DNA of 64,000 nucleotides from Myxococcales bacterium (GCA_009692425.1 SHZF01000002.1:109770-173769); one strand, 5' to 3'. Numbered from the stretch's first letter, positions 44,211-53,221 are shown. Notes: generated by a model not told the origin, from the letters alone. A program made the numbers and translations.

Positions 44211-45767
44211 TCAGCGGGAGCGGAGTCCACCCTGGCGCGCTTGCAATGCCCAAGCCGATTCGGCAGACGTCGGGGGTGTGGCCGAGCGCCCCCGGCTCGC
44301 GCGGTGTTCGGCGATGGCGGCCCACGCCAGCACCCAGGGGTCCGCCTCGGCAGTGGTCGGCAGCGGCGGCAAGGTGCCGACGAGGCCCGTGTCGTAGCGG
44401 CCGGCCTGGAACGCGGCGGACGCGAGGACCTGCAGCAAGTGATCGATGTTGTGCGCGATGCCGGCGATCTCGAAAGCCGCCAACGCCGCCTGCATGCGCC
44501 CGATGCAGCGGGGCCGGTCCGGTGCCCAGGCGGAGAGCTTCGCGATCATGGGATCGTAGAAGCGCGGCACTTCGTCCCCCTCGCCGAACCCGTCATCGAG
44601 TCGCAGCCCCGGCCCGACCGGTGGCCGGTAGACGACGAGCGGCCCCGGACTGGGCAGGAAGCCACGCGCCGGGTCTTCCGCATAGATGCGACACTCGATC
44701 GCATGACCGCGCTGCTGCACGTCCTCCTGGCGCACCGACAGCGGCGCGCCCTGGGCGATGCAAAGCTGCTCGACGACGAGGTCGATGCCGGTCGCGAGTT
44801 CCGTCACCGGGTGCTCGACTTGCAGCCGCGTGTTCATTTCGAGAAACCAGAAGTTCTCGCCCGCATCGACGAGGCATTCGATGGTGCCGGCACTCTCGTA
44901 GCCGACCGCGGCCGCCGCCTTGACGGCCATGGCGCCCATCGCCTGGCGCGTCGCCTCCGACAAGTTGGCCGCCGGCGACTCCTCGATAATCTTCTGGTTG
45001 CGCCGCTGCACGGAGCACTCGCGCTCGAACAGGTGGATCGTATGGCCGTGGCGGTCCGCGAGAACCTGGATCTCGACGTGGCGCGGCCGCTCGATGCACT
45101 TCTCGAGGTAGACGGTCGCGTCCTTGAAATAGGCCGTGGCCTCGCGCTGTACCCCCTCGAACGCGGCCTGGAGTTCGTCGGCGGCGCGCACCACACGAAT
45201 GCCCTTGCCGCCGCCGCCCGAGGCGGCCTTGAGCATCACCGGCCAACCGATCGTTTCGCACACGTGCAGGGCTTCAGCGATCGTCGCGACCGGGCCGTCC
45301 GACCCTGGCACCACCGGCACCCCGGCCGCCCGCATCGCCGCACGCGCCGAGGTTTTGACGCCCATCGCGCGCATCGCCGCGGCGGGAGGCCCGACGAACG
45401 TCATGCCCGCATCGTCGCAGGCGTCGCGAAAGTCAGCATTTTCAGATAGAAAGCCGTAACCAGGGTGGACGAGCGTGGCGCCGGTCTGGCGCATCGCGGC
45501 CAAGATGCGGTCGCCGCGCAGGTACGAATCGGCAGACGGCGCCGGGCCGACGCGCACGGCTTCGTCGGCGAGCCAGACGTGGCGGGCGCGCGCATCGGGA
45601 TCAGAATAGACGGCAACCGTCGGCAGCCCGAGTTCCCGGCAGGCGCGCAGGACGCGGCAGGCGATCTCGCCGCGGTTGGCGACCAGGACTTTGGGGCGCG
45701 GGATCACGGGCACGCCGAAGCCGCAGCAGACGGCGGCCGACGAGGATGCAGGAGCGTGATCGGCCAT
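44211..45767 (-). CDS. biotin carboxylase subunit of an acyl-CoA carboxylase
   Basis: This is an ATP-grasp enzyme that carboxylates biotin. It has PRPKVLVANRGEIACRV at the start, GGGGKGIRVV, the ERECSVQRRNQKIIEE segment, and EMNTRLQVEHPVTE. After the usual 450-residue core it carries a 50-residue extension ending the region that in PccA leads into the BT domain. No carboxyltransferase gene is in the window. The split-alpha layout and the cobalamin adenosyltransferase elsewhere favour propionyl-CoA over acetyl-CoA as substrate, but this is inference. The ATG at 45767 adds about 22 residues before the core; a start nearer the conserved region is possible. Confidence 0.93.
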   Translation of the reverse strand: MADHAPASSSAAVCCGFGVPVIPRPKVLVANRGEIACRVLRACRELGLPTVAVYSDPDARARHVWLADEAVRVGPAPSADSYLRGDRILAAMRQTGATLVHPGYGFLSENADFRDACDDAGMTFVGPPAAAMRAMGVKTSARAAMRAAGVPVVPGSDGPVATIAEALHVCETIGWPVMLKAASGGGGKGIRVVRAADELQAAFEGVQREATAYFKDATVYLEKCIERPRHVEIQVLADRHGHTIHLFERECSVQRRNQKIIEESPAANLSEATRQAMGAMAVKAAAAVGYESAGTIECLVDAGENFWFLEMNTRLQVEHPVTELATGIDLVVEQLCIAQGAPLSVRQEDVQQRGHAIECRIYAEDPARGFLPSPGPLVVYRPPVGPGLRLDDGFGEGDEVPRFYDPMIAKLSAWAPDRPRCIGRMQAALAAFEIAGIAHNIDHLLQVLASAAFQAGRYDTGLVGTLPPLPTTAEADPWVLAWAAIAEHRASRGRSATPPTSAESAWALQARQGGLRSR

Positions 45768-45789
45768 GTCAAACACGGCTCTGCAGAAG

Positions 45790-45818
45790 TTGCATCCAGC
45801 CCGCCCGCGACCTACCTT
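45790..45818 (+). promoter_or_regulatory. candidate sigma-70 promoter for ftsY
   Basis: TTGCAT and TACCTT are separated by 17 bp, giving a leader of about 55 nt to the ATG at 45880. It lies in the short region between the divergent biotin carboxylase and ftsY genes. Confidence 0.4.
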
Positions 45819-45879
45819 GCTTCCCCCTCGGCGCACCCGGCCTGCATGGCGGTGGGCCGGAGCCCGACCCCGGAGCCGC

Positions 45880-47211
45880 ATGCCACTGGACCTGTTTGCC
45901 ACTGCCCCCGCGCCGGTATTCGACCCCACGGGCCTCGCCGTCGCTGCCGCTGTCATCGGCGTGGTCGTGCTGGCGGCGTGGCTGCTGCTGCGCAAGAAGG
46001 CGCCGACTTCGGCCGCCGCGCCCGTCGAAGCCGACCCTCACGAGGCCGCCGCGCTGCCGTCCGCAGAAGCCATCGCGACGGCCAAGGCCCTGCGCCGGGC
46101 GGCCCGCGGCGGCATCAAGGTCGAGGCCGACGGCCAGGTGCGGCGCCTGGGTGCGTTCGGCAGCGACGTCGACCCGGCAGACCTCGACGCGCGAACGGTG
46201 CCTGAGCGACGCGACACGGACGTCATCACGCGCCGCATCGCCGAGCCGGAGCCGCTCGCAGGAACCTCGGCCACCGTCGCCCGCCGCGCCGAAGATCGCG
46301 CGAAACTGCGCGAGGGCCTCGACAAGACGCGCTCTGAGGGCTTCATCGCGCGGCTCAGCAAGCTTTTCGCCGGCAAGCAGATCGACGAAGCGATGCTCGG
46401 CGAGATCGAGGAGGTGCTCTACCGCGCCGACCTTGGCGTCAAGACGACGGAGCGCCTGCTCAAGGAGCTCAAGGACGCTTCGTCGCGCAAGGAGCTTGCC
46501 GACACCGAGCACGTTTGGCGCACGCTGCAGCAGCGGTCGCTCGAACTGCTCGACTCCGTGGGCAACCAGCCGCTGCAACTCCAGCCGCGCCCCGAGGGTC
46601 CAGCGGTCCTGCTCGTTGTCGGCGTCAACGGCTCGGGCAAGACGACCACGATCGGCAAGCTCGCGCACCGGTACGCGGGCGAAGGGCGCAAGGTGCTGGT
46701 GGCCGCCGGCGACACCTTCCGCGCCGCGGCCGTGGACCAACTCGAGGTCTGGTGCCAGCGCGCGGGCGTGCCCCTGCACCGCGGCAAGGAGAATGCGGAT
46801 CCGGCGAGCGTGTGCTTTGGCGCCATCGAGCGGGGTCGGGCTGAGGGCTTCGACCTCGTCGTGGTCGATACGGCGGGGCGGCTGCACACGAATCAGGGCC
46901 TGATGGACGAACTGCGCAAGGTCAGCCGAGTGGCGGCCAAGGCGCAGGATGGCGCGCCGCACGAGGTGTTGCTCGTGCTCGACGCGACGATGGGCCAGAA
47001 CGCGGTGAAGCAGGCGGAAATGTTTAAAGATGCGATTGCGGTCAGCGGCATCGTGCTCACGAAGCTCGACGGCACTGCCAAGGGCGGTGTCGTGCTGGCC
47101 ATCGCCGAGGCGCTCGCGCTCCCGGTGAAGATGGTGGGCGTGGGCGAAAAAATGGAAGATCTCCGCGACTTCGATTCGAAGGATTTCGTTGAGGCCCTGT
47201 TTGCGCGATGA
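45880..47211 (+). CDS. ftsY: signal recognition particle receptor FtsY
   Basis: This GTPase docks SRP-ribosome complexes at the membrane. Unlike many FtsY proteins, it begins with a true transmembrane helix (about residues 15-37), as in some deltaproteobacterial FtsY. An acidic/charged A region (about 40-135) follows, then the N domain, and the NG core with GVNGSGKTTTIGKLA, AGDTFRAAAVDQL, VVDTAGRLHTN, TKLDGTAKGG and the final G-E-K-M-E-D-L-R-D-F. The start (ATG 45880) follows GGAG and gives the anchor directly; an upstream in-frame ATG is less likely. Confidence 0.95.
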   Translation: MPLDLFATAPAPVFDPTGLAVAAAVIGVVVLAAWLLLRKKAPTSAAAPVEADPHEAAALPSAEAIATAKALRRAARGGIKVEADGQVRRLGAFGSDVDPADLDARTVPERRDTDVITRRIAEPEPLAGTSATVARRAEDRAKLREGLDKTRSEGFIARLSKLFAGKQIDEAMLGEIEEVLYRADLGVKTTERLLKELKDASSRKELADTEHVWRTLQQRSLELLDSVGNQPLQLQPRPEGPAVLLVVGVNGSGKTTTIGKLAHRYAGEGRKVLVAAGDTFRAAAVDQLEVWCQRAGVPLHRGKENADPASVCFGAIERGRAEGFDLVVVDTAGRLHTNQGLMDELRKVSRVAAKAQDGAPHEVLLVLDATMGQNAVKQAEMFKDAIAVSGIVLTKLDGTAKGGVVLAIAEALALPVKMVGVGEKMEDLRDFDSKDFVEALFAR

Positions 47212-47218
47212 TCGGGCC

Positions 47219-48241
47219 ATGAATCCACTGGATCGATCGTTGGCAGAGCCTGAGTACGGCACCTGGGCAAGTTGGGCGGTCGCAGTCGCCTCCACGGTCC
47301 TCGTCGCCACCGGCGCCCGCGCCGCACCGGTCGCGCCCGCAGCCCGGCCCTGTGCGCACCAGGTCAAGCTCCACAACGGCAGTGGCGAGCCCGTCGTGGT
47401 GCATGGGCTCGGCCCCGACCTGACCTTGGCGATTCGGGCCTCGGGGGAGCGTTGTGTTGACGCTCCCGCCGCGGTCTACACCGTCGTTGGCCCCGATTGG
47501 CGCTACGATGGGCGGCTCGACCTTGCGCGTTGGGCCGTACGCGACGTTGAATTCGCGCCGCCCGTGCGCGCTTCGGGCGAACTGCCGGCACGAGCGTGGG
47601 TCGAAGTCCGCAATGCGGCCGGCGAGCGGGCGGAATTGGACCTCGGCACGGGCGCACCAGTGGGCCTCGAAGCCGGTGCGCGCATTCGCATCGAAGTGCC
47701 TGCCGGGCCGCGCCGTCTGATCGCGCGGCTGACAGGCGGCCGCACCTTGCAGACGGGCATCGACGTCGAGGCCGGCCGGACGGTCAGTTGGTCGGTGCGG
47801 GCGCGCGCGACCACGTTGACGTTGGCCAGCGGCTGGGACGAGCCGGTGCTGATGCGCGTCGATGGCTGGCAGCGCGCCACCATCGCGGCGAATGGAGAAC
47901 TGCGCCTGAACATCGCTGCCGGCCGGCACCGCATCGAAGCCGTTGCAGCAGTGTCCAAGCTGCGCTTTGGTGGCGAGGCGATTGTGAGAGACGGAGATGC
48001 CCTGCGCGTGTCCTTCGAGCCACCCGGCGGCACCGTGCATGTCGCCGCCAAGGCCCGCCGCCTTCATGTCCTCGTCGCGGGCCGTCAGGTTGCTGAGGTC
48101 CCGGCGCGTGGGCGGGCAGAATTGGCCGTGGACGCTGGACGCACCGTCGTCGAGGTGCGCGACGTGGACAGTGGCCGCGCGACCGTCTGGCGCGGTGCAG
48201 TGCAGCCGATGCAACAGGTCGAGGTCGCTGCGCCGGAATAG
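47219..48241 (+). CDS. exported beta-rich protein of unknown function
   Basis: The ATG lies 7 nt after the ftsY stop, suggesting co-transcription. A signal peptide (core WAVAVASTVLVATGARA) is followed by about 300 residues of regular beta strands. The strands repeat a pattern of R-V/I-x-V-P-x-G-R-H/R-x-I/L-x-A, reminiscent of PEGA/carboxypeptidase-regulatory-like sandwiches (about three or four copies). There is one Cys pair early in the mature protein. I do not recognise a specific family. It converges on the SRPBCC gene with no gap. Confidence 0.65.
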   Translation: MNPLDRSLAEPEYGTWASWAVAVASTVLVATGARAAPVAPAARPCAHQVKLHNGSGEPVVVHGLGPDLTLAIRASGERCVDAPAAVYTVVGPDWRYDGRLDLARWAVRDVEFAPPVRASGELPARAWVEVRNAAGERAELDLGTGAPVGLEAGARIRIEVPAGPRRLIARLTGGRTLQTGIDVEAGRTVSWSVRARATTLTLASGWDEPVLMRVDGWQRATIAANGELRLNIAAGRHRIEAVAAVSKLRFGGEAIVRDGDALRVSFEPPGGTVHVAAKARRLHVLVAGRQVAEVPARGRAELAVDAGRTVVEVRDVDSGRATVWRGAVQPMQQVEVAAPE

Positions 48242-48802
48242 TCATTCTTGGGACGGCGAAGCGCGCGATTTCGCAGCCTGTGCCGCCAGATAGCCCGCGA
48301 CGCCGACTGCGAGACCCACCAGGTTCGGCTTGATGCGATCGAGCAGGTACGCTTCGACCGTCGGAGCCACGCGCCGCGCCAGGAAGCCCGGCACGCCGGG
48401 GATGCGCTCGGGGTCCAACGTGAGCGTCCCGGTGATCTCGATGGCCGTCTCCTCGCCGCGCGCGACGATGCGGTTGCGCCCCCGGCAGATGTACAGGTTC
48501 TTGAATGCGGGCGGCTCGATCCACCAGTCGACGTGGCAGCCCGCATCGTCCCAGTCTGCGTGGTCGAGCCACTCCAGCATCTCCGGCTTCAGGAACGGAC
48601 GCACCGGCGCTGGCACGTTGCCCGCGTCGGCCCGCCAGCGGTTCAGCACGCCCGTGTGGCCCGGCCCGAGCGGCTTGCGCTCCAGTTCCGTGATCGCGGA
48701 TACGTTGGCGAGGAATGGGACAAGGCGCGGCAGATCGTCGCGCAACGTCGCGTAGACGATCGAGACCGGCGAGCGCAGGCGGCCTTCACATTGAAATTCC
48801 AT
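48242..48802 (-). CDS. SRPBCC/START-like protein with C-terminal membrane segment
   Basis: The ATG at 48802 (GGAG 6 nt upstream) is preferred to a TTG five codons earlier. Residues 1-140 have the layout of a polyketide-cyclase/START fold: a first strand M-E-F-Q-C-E-G, paired helices, and D-W-W-I-E-P-P in the sheet. The last 40 residues contain a hydrophobic segment (L-V-G-L-A-V-G-V-A-G-Y-L-A) that may anchor it to the membrane. The ligand is unknown. Confidence 0.65.
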   Translation of the reverse strand: MEFQCEGRLRSPVSIVYATLRDDLPRLVPFLANVSAITELERKPLGPGHTGVLNRWRADAGNVPAPVRPFLKPEMLEWLDHADWDDAGCHVDWWIEPPAFKNLYICRGRNRIVARGEETAIEITGTLTLDPERIPGVPGFLARRVAPTVEAYLLDRIKPNLVGLAVGVAGYLAAQAAKSRASPSQE

Positions 48803-48871
48803 CGTGTGCTCCGGCAACCGGTCGAAGGCGTTCGTCGCGGGCCCTCGATCCGATTCGGCCGGCTTTAGGTA

Positions 48872-49699
48872 TCAGTTGCCTGCGAACTGGGCGGTGCGCT
48901 TCTCGACGAACGCCGCCATGCCTTCCTTCTGGTCTGCCGTCAGAAAGCAACGCGCGAACGCCGCCGACTCCAGCTCGATCGCAGCCGAAAGAGGCAACTG
49001 CAGGCCGCCATTGATGATGTGCTTGGCCTCGGCGACTGCCACCGGCCCGCGCGCCGCCATCTTGCGCGCCACGGTCATCGCCGCTCCGAGCAGGTCGGCG
49101 GGCTCATGCACCTGGTAGACCAGCCCGATGCGCATCGCTTCGTCAGCCGTGTAGACATCGCCGGTCATCACCCAATGCTTGGCCGCATTGCGCCCGATAA
49201 GCCGCGCGAGCCGTTGGGTGCCGCCGAAGCCGGGGATCACGCCGAGCGACACCTCCGGCAAGCCAAAGCGCGCCGATTTGGAGGCCAGGATGACGTCGCA
49301 TACCAGCGCCAGCTCGCAGCCGCCGCCCAACGCGAAACCATTGACGGCCGCAATCACCGGCTTGCGCATCTGCTCGATCTTCGCCATCACCGCGTTGCCG
49401 GCCTGCGAGAAGGCGAGCGCCGCGAAATAGTCCATCGGCTGGAGTTCGACGATGTCGGCGCCGGCCACGAACGCGCGATCGCCGGCGCCGGTCAGCACCA
49501 CCGCCCGCACGCCGGCGTCGTTGGCGACGAGATCGAGCCGTGTCGACAGGCACGCGAGCACCTGCCGGTTCAATGCATTGAGCGACTTGGGCCGGTTGAT
49601 GGTGAGGCGCGCGACGGCCCCCTCCCGCTCGAGCAGGACGAGGTCGTCGGATTCGGGCAGTGGAGCCGAAGCAGTCGATCCGACAGGCAGAGGCGTCAT
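48872..49699 (-). CDS. enoyl-CoA hydratase/isomerase (crotonase family)
   Basis: This crotonase-fold enzyme acts on CoA thioesters. It has RLTINRPKSLNALNR, the first oxyanion-hole strand AFVAGADIVEL, the second GFALGGGCELAL, and FGLPEVSLGVIPGFGGTQRLAR with the expected catalytic Glu. It therefore looks like a true short-chain enoyl-CoA hydratase. The ATG at 49699 gives a roughly 15-residue N-terminal extension. It follows the PxxKW gene by 26 nt and is probably driven by the strong promoter at 50064-50092. Confidence 0.93.
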   Translation of the reverse strand: MTPLPVGSTASAPLPESDDLVLLEREGAVARLTINRPKSLNALNRQVLACLSTRLDLVANDAGVRAVVLTGAGDRAFVAGADIVELQPMDYFAALAFSQAGNAVMAKIEQMRKPVIAAVNGFALGGGCELALVCDVILASKSARFGLPEVSLGVIPGFGGTQRLARLIGRNAAKHWVMTGDVYTADEAMRIGLVYQVHEPADLLGAAMTVARKMAARGPVAVAEAKHIINGGLQLPLSAAIELESAAFARCFLTADQKEGMAAFVEKRTAQFAGN

Positions 49700-49725
49700 G
49701 GTGGCGGAGGCCTCGGGGGAGGGAC

Positions 49726-50010
49726 CTACTTGCCGCCGCGCTTTGACGCCTTGATCGGATTGACGAACTTGGTGTCCTGCTTCTTCTCGGTCTTGGCGTG
49801 CGTGGCAAAGTTGCACATCGCCTGCGACCACTTCGACGCGGGCGAGGCGTAGCTGGCGCAGTAGCCGACGCCGTTGCAGTTGCGCACGTGTCCGCAGCCG
49901 ACGCATTGGGCCACGATCGGTTCGAAGCCGTGCTTCTGGACCCGGTTCATCAGGGCGGCATCGGCCATCGGAGCGTTCAGGGCCTCACTCATCTCGTCCA
50001 TCCTCGGCAC
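49726..50010 (-). CDS. PxxKW family cysteine-rich protein
   Basis: This small protein has IVAQCVGCGHVRN, then GYCASYASPASKW, MCNFATHAK and the ending FVNPIKASKR. These elements and their order match the PxxKW family of Cys-rich proteins known in deltaproteobacteria. The five Cys residues could bind a metal or Fe-S cluster; the function is unknown. Starts at GTG 50010, ATG 50001 and ATG 49992 are all possible. It is preceded by the best promoter in the window and followed closely by the enoyl-CoA hydratase gene. Confidence 0.85.
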   Translation of the reverse strand: MPRMDEMSEALNAPMADAALMNRVQKHGFEPIVAQCVGCGHVRNCNGVGYCASYASPASKWSQAMCNFATHAKTEKKQDTKFVNPIKASKRGGK

Positions 50011-50063
50011 ATCAGGTGCGGGGCAGGGCCGCTCCCGCAGGGGGTCGGCAATCCGGGGGCGGT

Positions 50064-50092
50064 AGGCTAGAGGGAGAGGTCCGCAGTGTCAA
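50064..50092 (-). promoter_or_regulatory. strong candidate sigma-70 promoter for the PxxKW-hydratase genes
   Basis: Read on the minus strand, a perfect TTGACA is followed after exactly 17 bp by TAGCCT. Transcription would start about 47 nt before the GTG at 50010. The -35 box overlaps the stop codon of the coiled-coil lipoprotein gene upstream. Confidence 0.6.
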
Positions 50093-52974
50093 TGGTCGGC
50101 GTTCAGCTTGAACGCACCGCGCCGGTCCCCGACCACGACTTCGATCGGCAGCACGCGCCCCGCGCCAAGAATGTACTGGTCAAGATCCGAGAGCCGCGCA
50201 TTCAGCTTGGCGCGGCAGCCATTCTCGCATCCCACCGGCACCTTGCCGCCGAACAGCGCCGCCGTGAACGGAGCCGGCACGTCGCCCTCACCGCCGACGA
50301 GGTTGTCGGTGATCGTCATGGGCACCGCGACGACGCGCGCCTGGGTGCCGCCCCCTGCCCGCTGGCCATCAGACGGCACGACGAAAGCAATCACCTGATT
50401 CGGCCGGTCGCCCGGGAGCACGACGACGCGCGCGTCGGCAAAGCCCCACACGCCGATGAGCCAGTCGGTCGACCGCAGCCGCGGCAGCAAGCCCTTCACT
50501 TTGAGGTCGGGCGTCACCGCGGGAGGCAGATCCATGCGGAATTCCGCCGTCTGCAGGCGCGGTACGAGCATGCGCTCGTCGCGGCCCGCACCGAGATCGA
50601 ACACGACCACGACGTCGCGTCCCGACGTGTTGCGGAACGACGCCTGCACGGGATTCGGTCCGTCTGGCGTGACCTTCTTGCCCACCGAGAGTCGTGCTTG
50701 CACGACCGAAAGATCCTCAGCGCGGCGCCGCATCGCGTCCTGGACCGCCGACACGTAGAACTCCGTGAGCACCGTCGCGGGCACGGCCTGCCACACGCGG
50801 GCGATCACCTCGAATGGAACATCGGGCTCCGCCGCACGCCGATCGACCGCCAGTTCGCGCTTGATGGGCCGCACCGCCAGCACTCGGAGCGCCGCATCGA
50901 CGCCGCAGTCGAACCGCAGTTCTAGCATGCTGCCGACCTTGCGGCGCGACGTCGGATTGCCGTGTGGTGTGCAAGGCGCCGTCTGCGCGGTGGACCACGA
51001 CGCCCCCGCCGTCAGGAAGCGAGCGGCCCGCACGCCGCCTCCCTCGGCTTCAACCTGGACGGCATGCTTGGTCGCATTGCGCAGCGTGAGGCGCACCGTG
51101 TAGTCGCGCGGCGAGACCATGCGGACGGCCGTCGCCCCCTCGGCCTTCATTTCCTTGTCGAGAAGCGCGCTGTCGATGGCGGGGCCCCGTTCGACCTCGA
51201 CCTGCGCGATCGTCGGGGTGTCCATCTGCACCCAATCCGACGCGCGCGCCGCGACCGCACGCTGCAAGGTATCGTAGGCCGCGGCGGCCTCCGGCGTGTC
51301 GGCAAACGTCGCGATGAAATCGAGCCACGCCTGCGGCGAACCATCGGCCACCGCCTTGTCGAGCGCACCTTGCAGGGCCTGCTTTGACGACTCCCGCGCG
51401 GTCGATTGGGAAGCTTCGCGGGCCTTGCGCTCGCGCTCCGCCGCATCCGCAAGTTCCTTCGCCTTACGGTCGCGCTCCGCGGCCTCGGCAGCCTCCCGGG
51501 TCGCGGCGGGCGACGGCACGGCCGCAGGTTGCGCGGCGATCGGCATGGCGGCGGGCGCGCCAGGCTTGTCTTTGTCTGGCGGGTCCTTGTCGGCTTTGTC
51601 TCTTTCGGCAGACTCCTTGGCCTTGCGGTCACGTTCGGCCACTTCCGCCGCCCCTTTGGCCTTGCGCTCGCGTTCGGCAGCGTCGGCAGCTTCTTTGGCC
51701 TTGCGCTCGCGTTCGGCCACTTCCGCCGCCCCTTTGGCCTTGCGCTCGCGTTCGGCGGCAGCGGCAGCTTCCTTGGCCTTGCGCTCGCGGTCCGCAGTTT
51801 CCGCCGCTTCCGAATTGTCGGAGCCCGTCCGCTTCAACTCGCGCTCCAACACCGCTGCATACGCCTTCTGCCGGTCGGTCGCTTCGGCATCGGTGCGCTT
51901 GCGTTCCTTCTCCGCGTTTTCTGCCGCCGTCCGTGCCACGTCGGCCGCGTCGGTGGCGATGCGGGCCTTTTCGGCGGCTTCGGCGGCCGTTCTCGCCTTG
52001 CCCTTGTCCGGGTCTTCGGCGGCCAGCCGCGCTTTTTCGGCGGCATCGAGCGCGAACCGTCGCCGGTCCTTCTCAACTGCCTCGTTCGCGGCCTTGGCCC
52101 GATCTGCGGCGACGGCCGACAACCTCGCGCGATCGGCCGCATCCTGGGCAGCCTTCAGCTTGTCCTTCAGTTCGGTGTCGGCGGTGGCCTTCTTGCGGTC
52201 CCGGTCCGTCGCCTCAGAATCCAGCTTGCGCCGTTCCTTTTCGGCGTGTTCGTTCGCCTTGCGCGCCACTTCTGCCTTCTCGGCTGCGACCTTCGCAGCC
52301 ATGCGGGCGGCCTCAGCGGCGCGCTCGGCCTCGGCCTCTGCTTCGCGGCACGCGCGTTCGGCAGCGGTCTCCGGTCGCGCACGGTCGGCAGCCGGATCCG
52401 GTCGACCGGCCGACGTGGCAACACCAGACCTGGCCTCGCTGCGGGGCTCAACCTTGGCGTCCGGGCGCCCCGGCTCTCGTGGCTCAGCCCGGACCGGCTC
52501 CGGTTTCGGGGGCGGTGGCGCGCCGGCCCGGCCAGTCCTCGCGCACAAGGCCACCCACTGGAACTCCACCCGGATGTCGATGTCGTCCACCATGAGGGGT
52601 GCACCGCCCGCGCCCATCGACTTGCGCTTGACCGGTGTCTTGATCTCCTCGCGCACCTCTTCAGGCTTGACGACCGCATCGCAGCCGTAGCGGCCCGCAC
52701 TGCCCAAGAAGGTGGGCACGGCATCGCCGCGCGGCGTCGGCTCGCGGGTACCTTCCAACTTGAGCAGACCGACGATTTCCACAGGTTGTGCAAGCTCGTC
52801 GGTCGTCTCCGCTTCGGTGATCGGCGTGCCGCCCGGCAGCGGTCCGTGGCGCCCGGCGCCAGGTGCCCGCTCGAGTTGGGCACTGCCACATGCGGCCAGC
52901 ACGGCGAACCCGACCGCGGACCAAGTGGCCACGGTCGGGCACGGACGAGGGGTGCCGGTCAGGGGGAGTCGCAT
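50089..52974 (-). CDS. large lipoprotein with long charged coiled coil
   Basis: The ATG at 52974 follows AGGGGGAG and begins a lipoprotein signal with lipobox VLAAC. A domain of about 130 residues follows (includes an isolated Cys pair), then a Pro-rich linker and a 400-residue Ala/Glu/Arg/Lys coiled coil (about 205-555). Near 480-545 the coil becomes a nearly exact 13-residue repeat (A-E-R-E-R-K-A-K-x-A-A). The C-terminal 340 residues are globular and beta-rich, with a Cys-containing loop (C-E-N-G-C) near the end. The rod could span the periplasm. No family recognised. Confidence 0.7.
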   Translation of the reverse strand: MRLPLTGTPRPCPTVATWSAVGFAVLAACGSAQLERAPGAGRHGPLPGGTPITEAETTDELAQPVEIVGLLKLEGTREPTPRGDAVPTFLGSAGRYGCDAVVKPEEVREEIKTPVKRKSMGAGGAPLMVDDIDIRVEFQWVALCARTGRAGAPPPPKPEPVRAEPREPGRPDAKVEPRSEARSGVATSAGRPDPAADRARPETAAERACREAEAEAERAAEAARMAAKVAAEKAEVARKANEHAEKERRKLDSEATDRDRKKATADTELKDKLKAAQDAADRARLSAVAADRAKAANEAVEKDRRRFALDAAEKARLAAEDPDKGKARTAAEAAEKARIATDAADVARTAAENAEKERKRTDAEATDRQKAYAAVLERELKRTGSDNSEAAETADRERKAKEAAAAAERERKAKGAAEVAERERKAKEAADAAERERKAKGAAEVAERDRKAKESAERDKADKDPPDKDKPGAPAAMPIAAQPAAVPSPAATREAAEAAERDRKAKELADAAERERKAREASQSTARESSKQALQGALDKAVADGSPQAWLDFIATFADTPEAAAAYDTLQRAVAARASDWVQMDTPTIAQVEVERGPAIDSALLDKEMKAEGATAVRMVSPRDYTVRLTLRNATKHAVQVEAEGGGVRAARFLTAGASWSTAQTAPCTPHGNPTSRRKVGSMLELRFDCGVDAALRVLAVRPIKRELAVDRRAAEPDVPFEVIARVWQAVPATVLTEFYVSAVQDAMRRRAEDLSVVQARLSVGKKVTPDGPNPVQASFRNTSGRDVVVVFDLGAGRDERMLVPRLQTAEFRMDLPPAVTPDLKVKGLLPRLRSTDWLIGVWGFADARVVVLPGDRPNQVIAFVVPSDGQRAGGGTQARVVAVPMTITDNLVGGEGDVPAPFTAALFGGKVPVGCENGCRAKLNARLSDLDQYILGAGRVLPIEVVVGDRRGAFKLNADH
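51617..51811 (-). repeat. 39-bp coding tandem repeat, five copies
   Basis: The plus-strand marker ttggcctt (or close variant) recurs at 51617, 51656, 51695, 51734 and 51773, exactly 39 bp apart. The unit encodes 13 residues of the lipoprotein's coiled coil. Less regular relatives continue on both sides. Confidence 0.85.
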
Positions 52975-53032
52975 CGGCCTCGCGGCGGCACCGGTGGCTG
53001 CATGGGGCGGCGGCCGAACCTGCGCGGCGGGG

Positions 53033-53197
53033 ATGGTAGGGTCGATCGCGCAACTCGCGCAAGGGCGTCGTTCTCGTGGCCACCGCGTCGGTCGTTCGGG
53101 CGCCTGCGTTCCCGGCGCGGCGCTCGATTGCGACGACGGCGACCCGTGCGCGTTCAACCTGAAGCCCGAATTGGTGACCGGCACGTTGCCGCCGTAA
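53033..53197 (+). CDS. possible small Cys-containing ORF upstream of the MNIO gene
   Basis: This 54-codon frame ends 24 nt before the MNIO start. Its second half has high third-position GC like real genes here and encodes A-C-V-P-G-A-A-L-D-C-D-D-G-D-P-C, three Cys in 13 residues. The ATG at 53033 has only a weak ribosome site. It could be a precursor peptide for the MNIO enzyme, or a remnant of a Cys-rich 'DCDDGxPC' surface protein of the kind common in these genomes. A frame this short may also be chance. Confidence 0.3.
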   Translation: MVGSIAQLAQGRRSRGHRVGRSGACVPGAALDCDDGDPCAFNLKPELVTGTLPP

Positions 53198-53221
53198 TCC
53201 CTGCCGGCCTACCCTGCGCCG

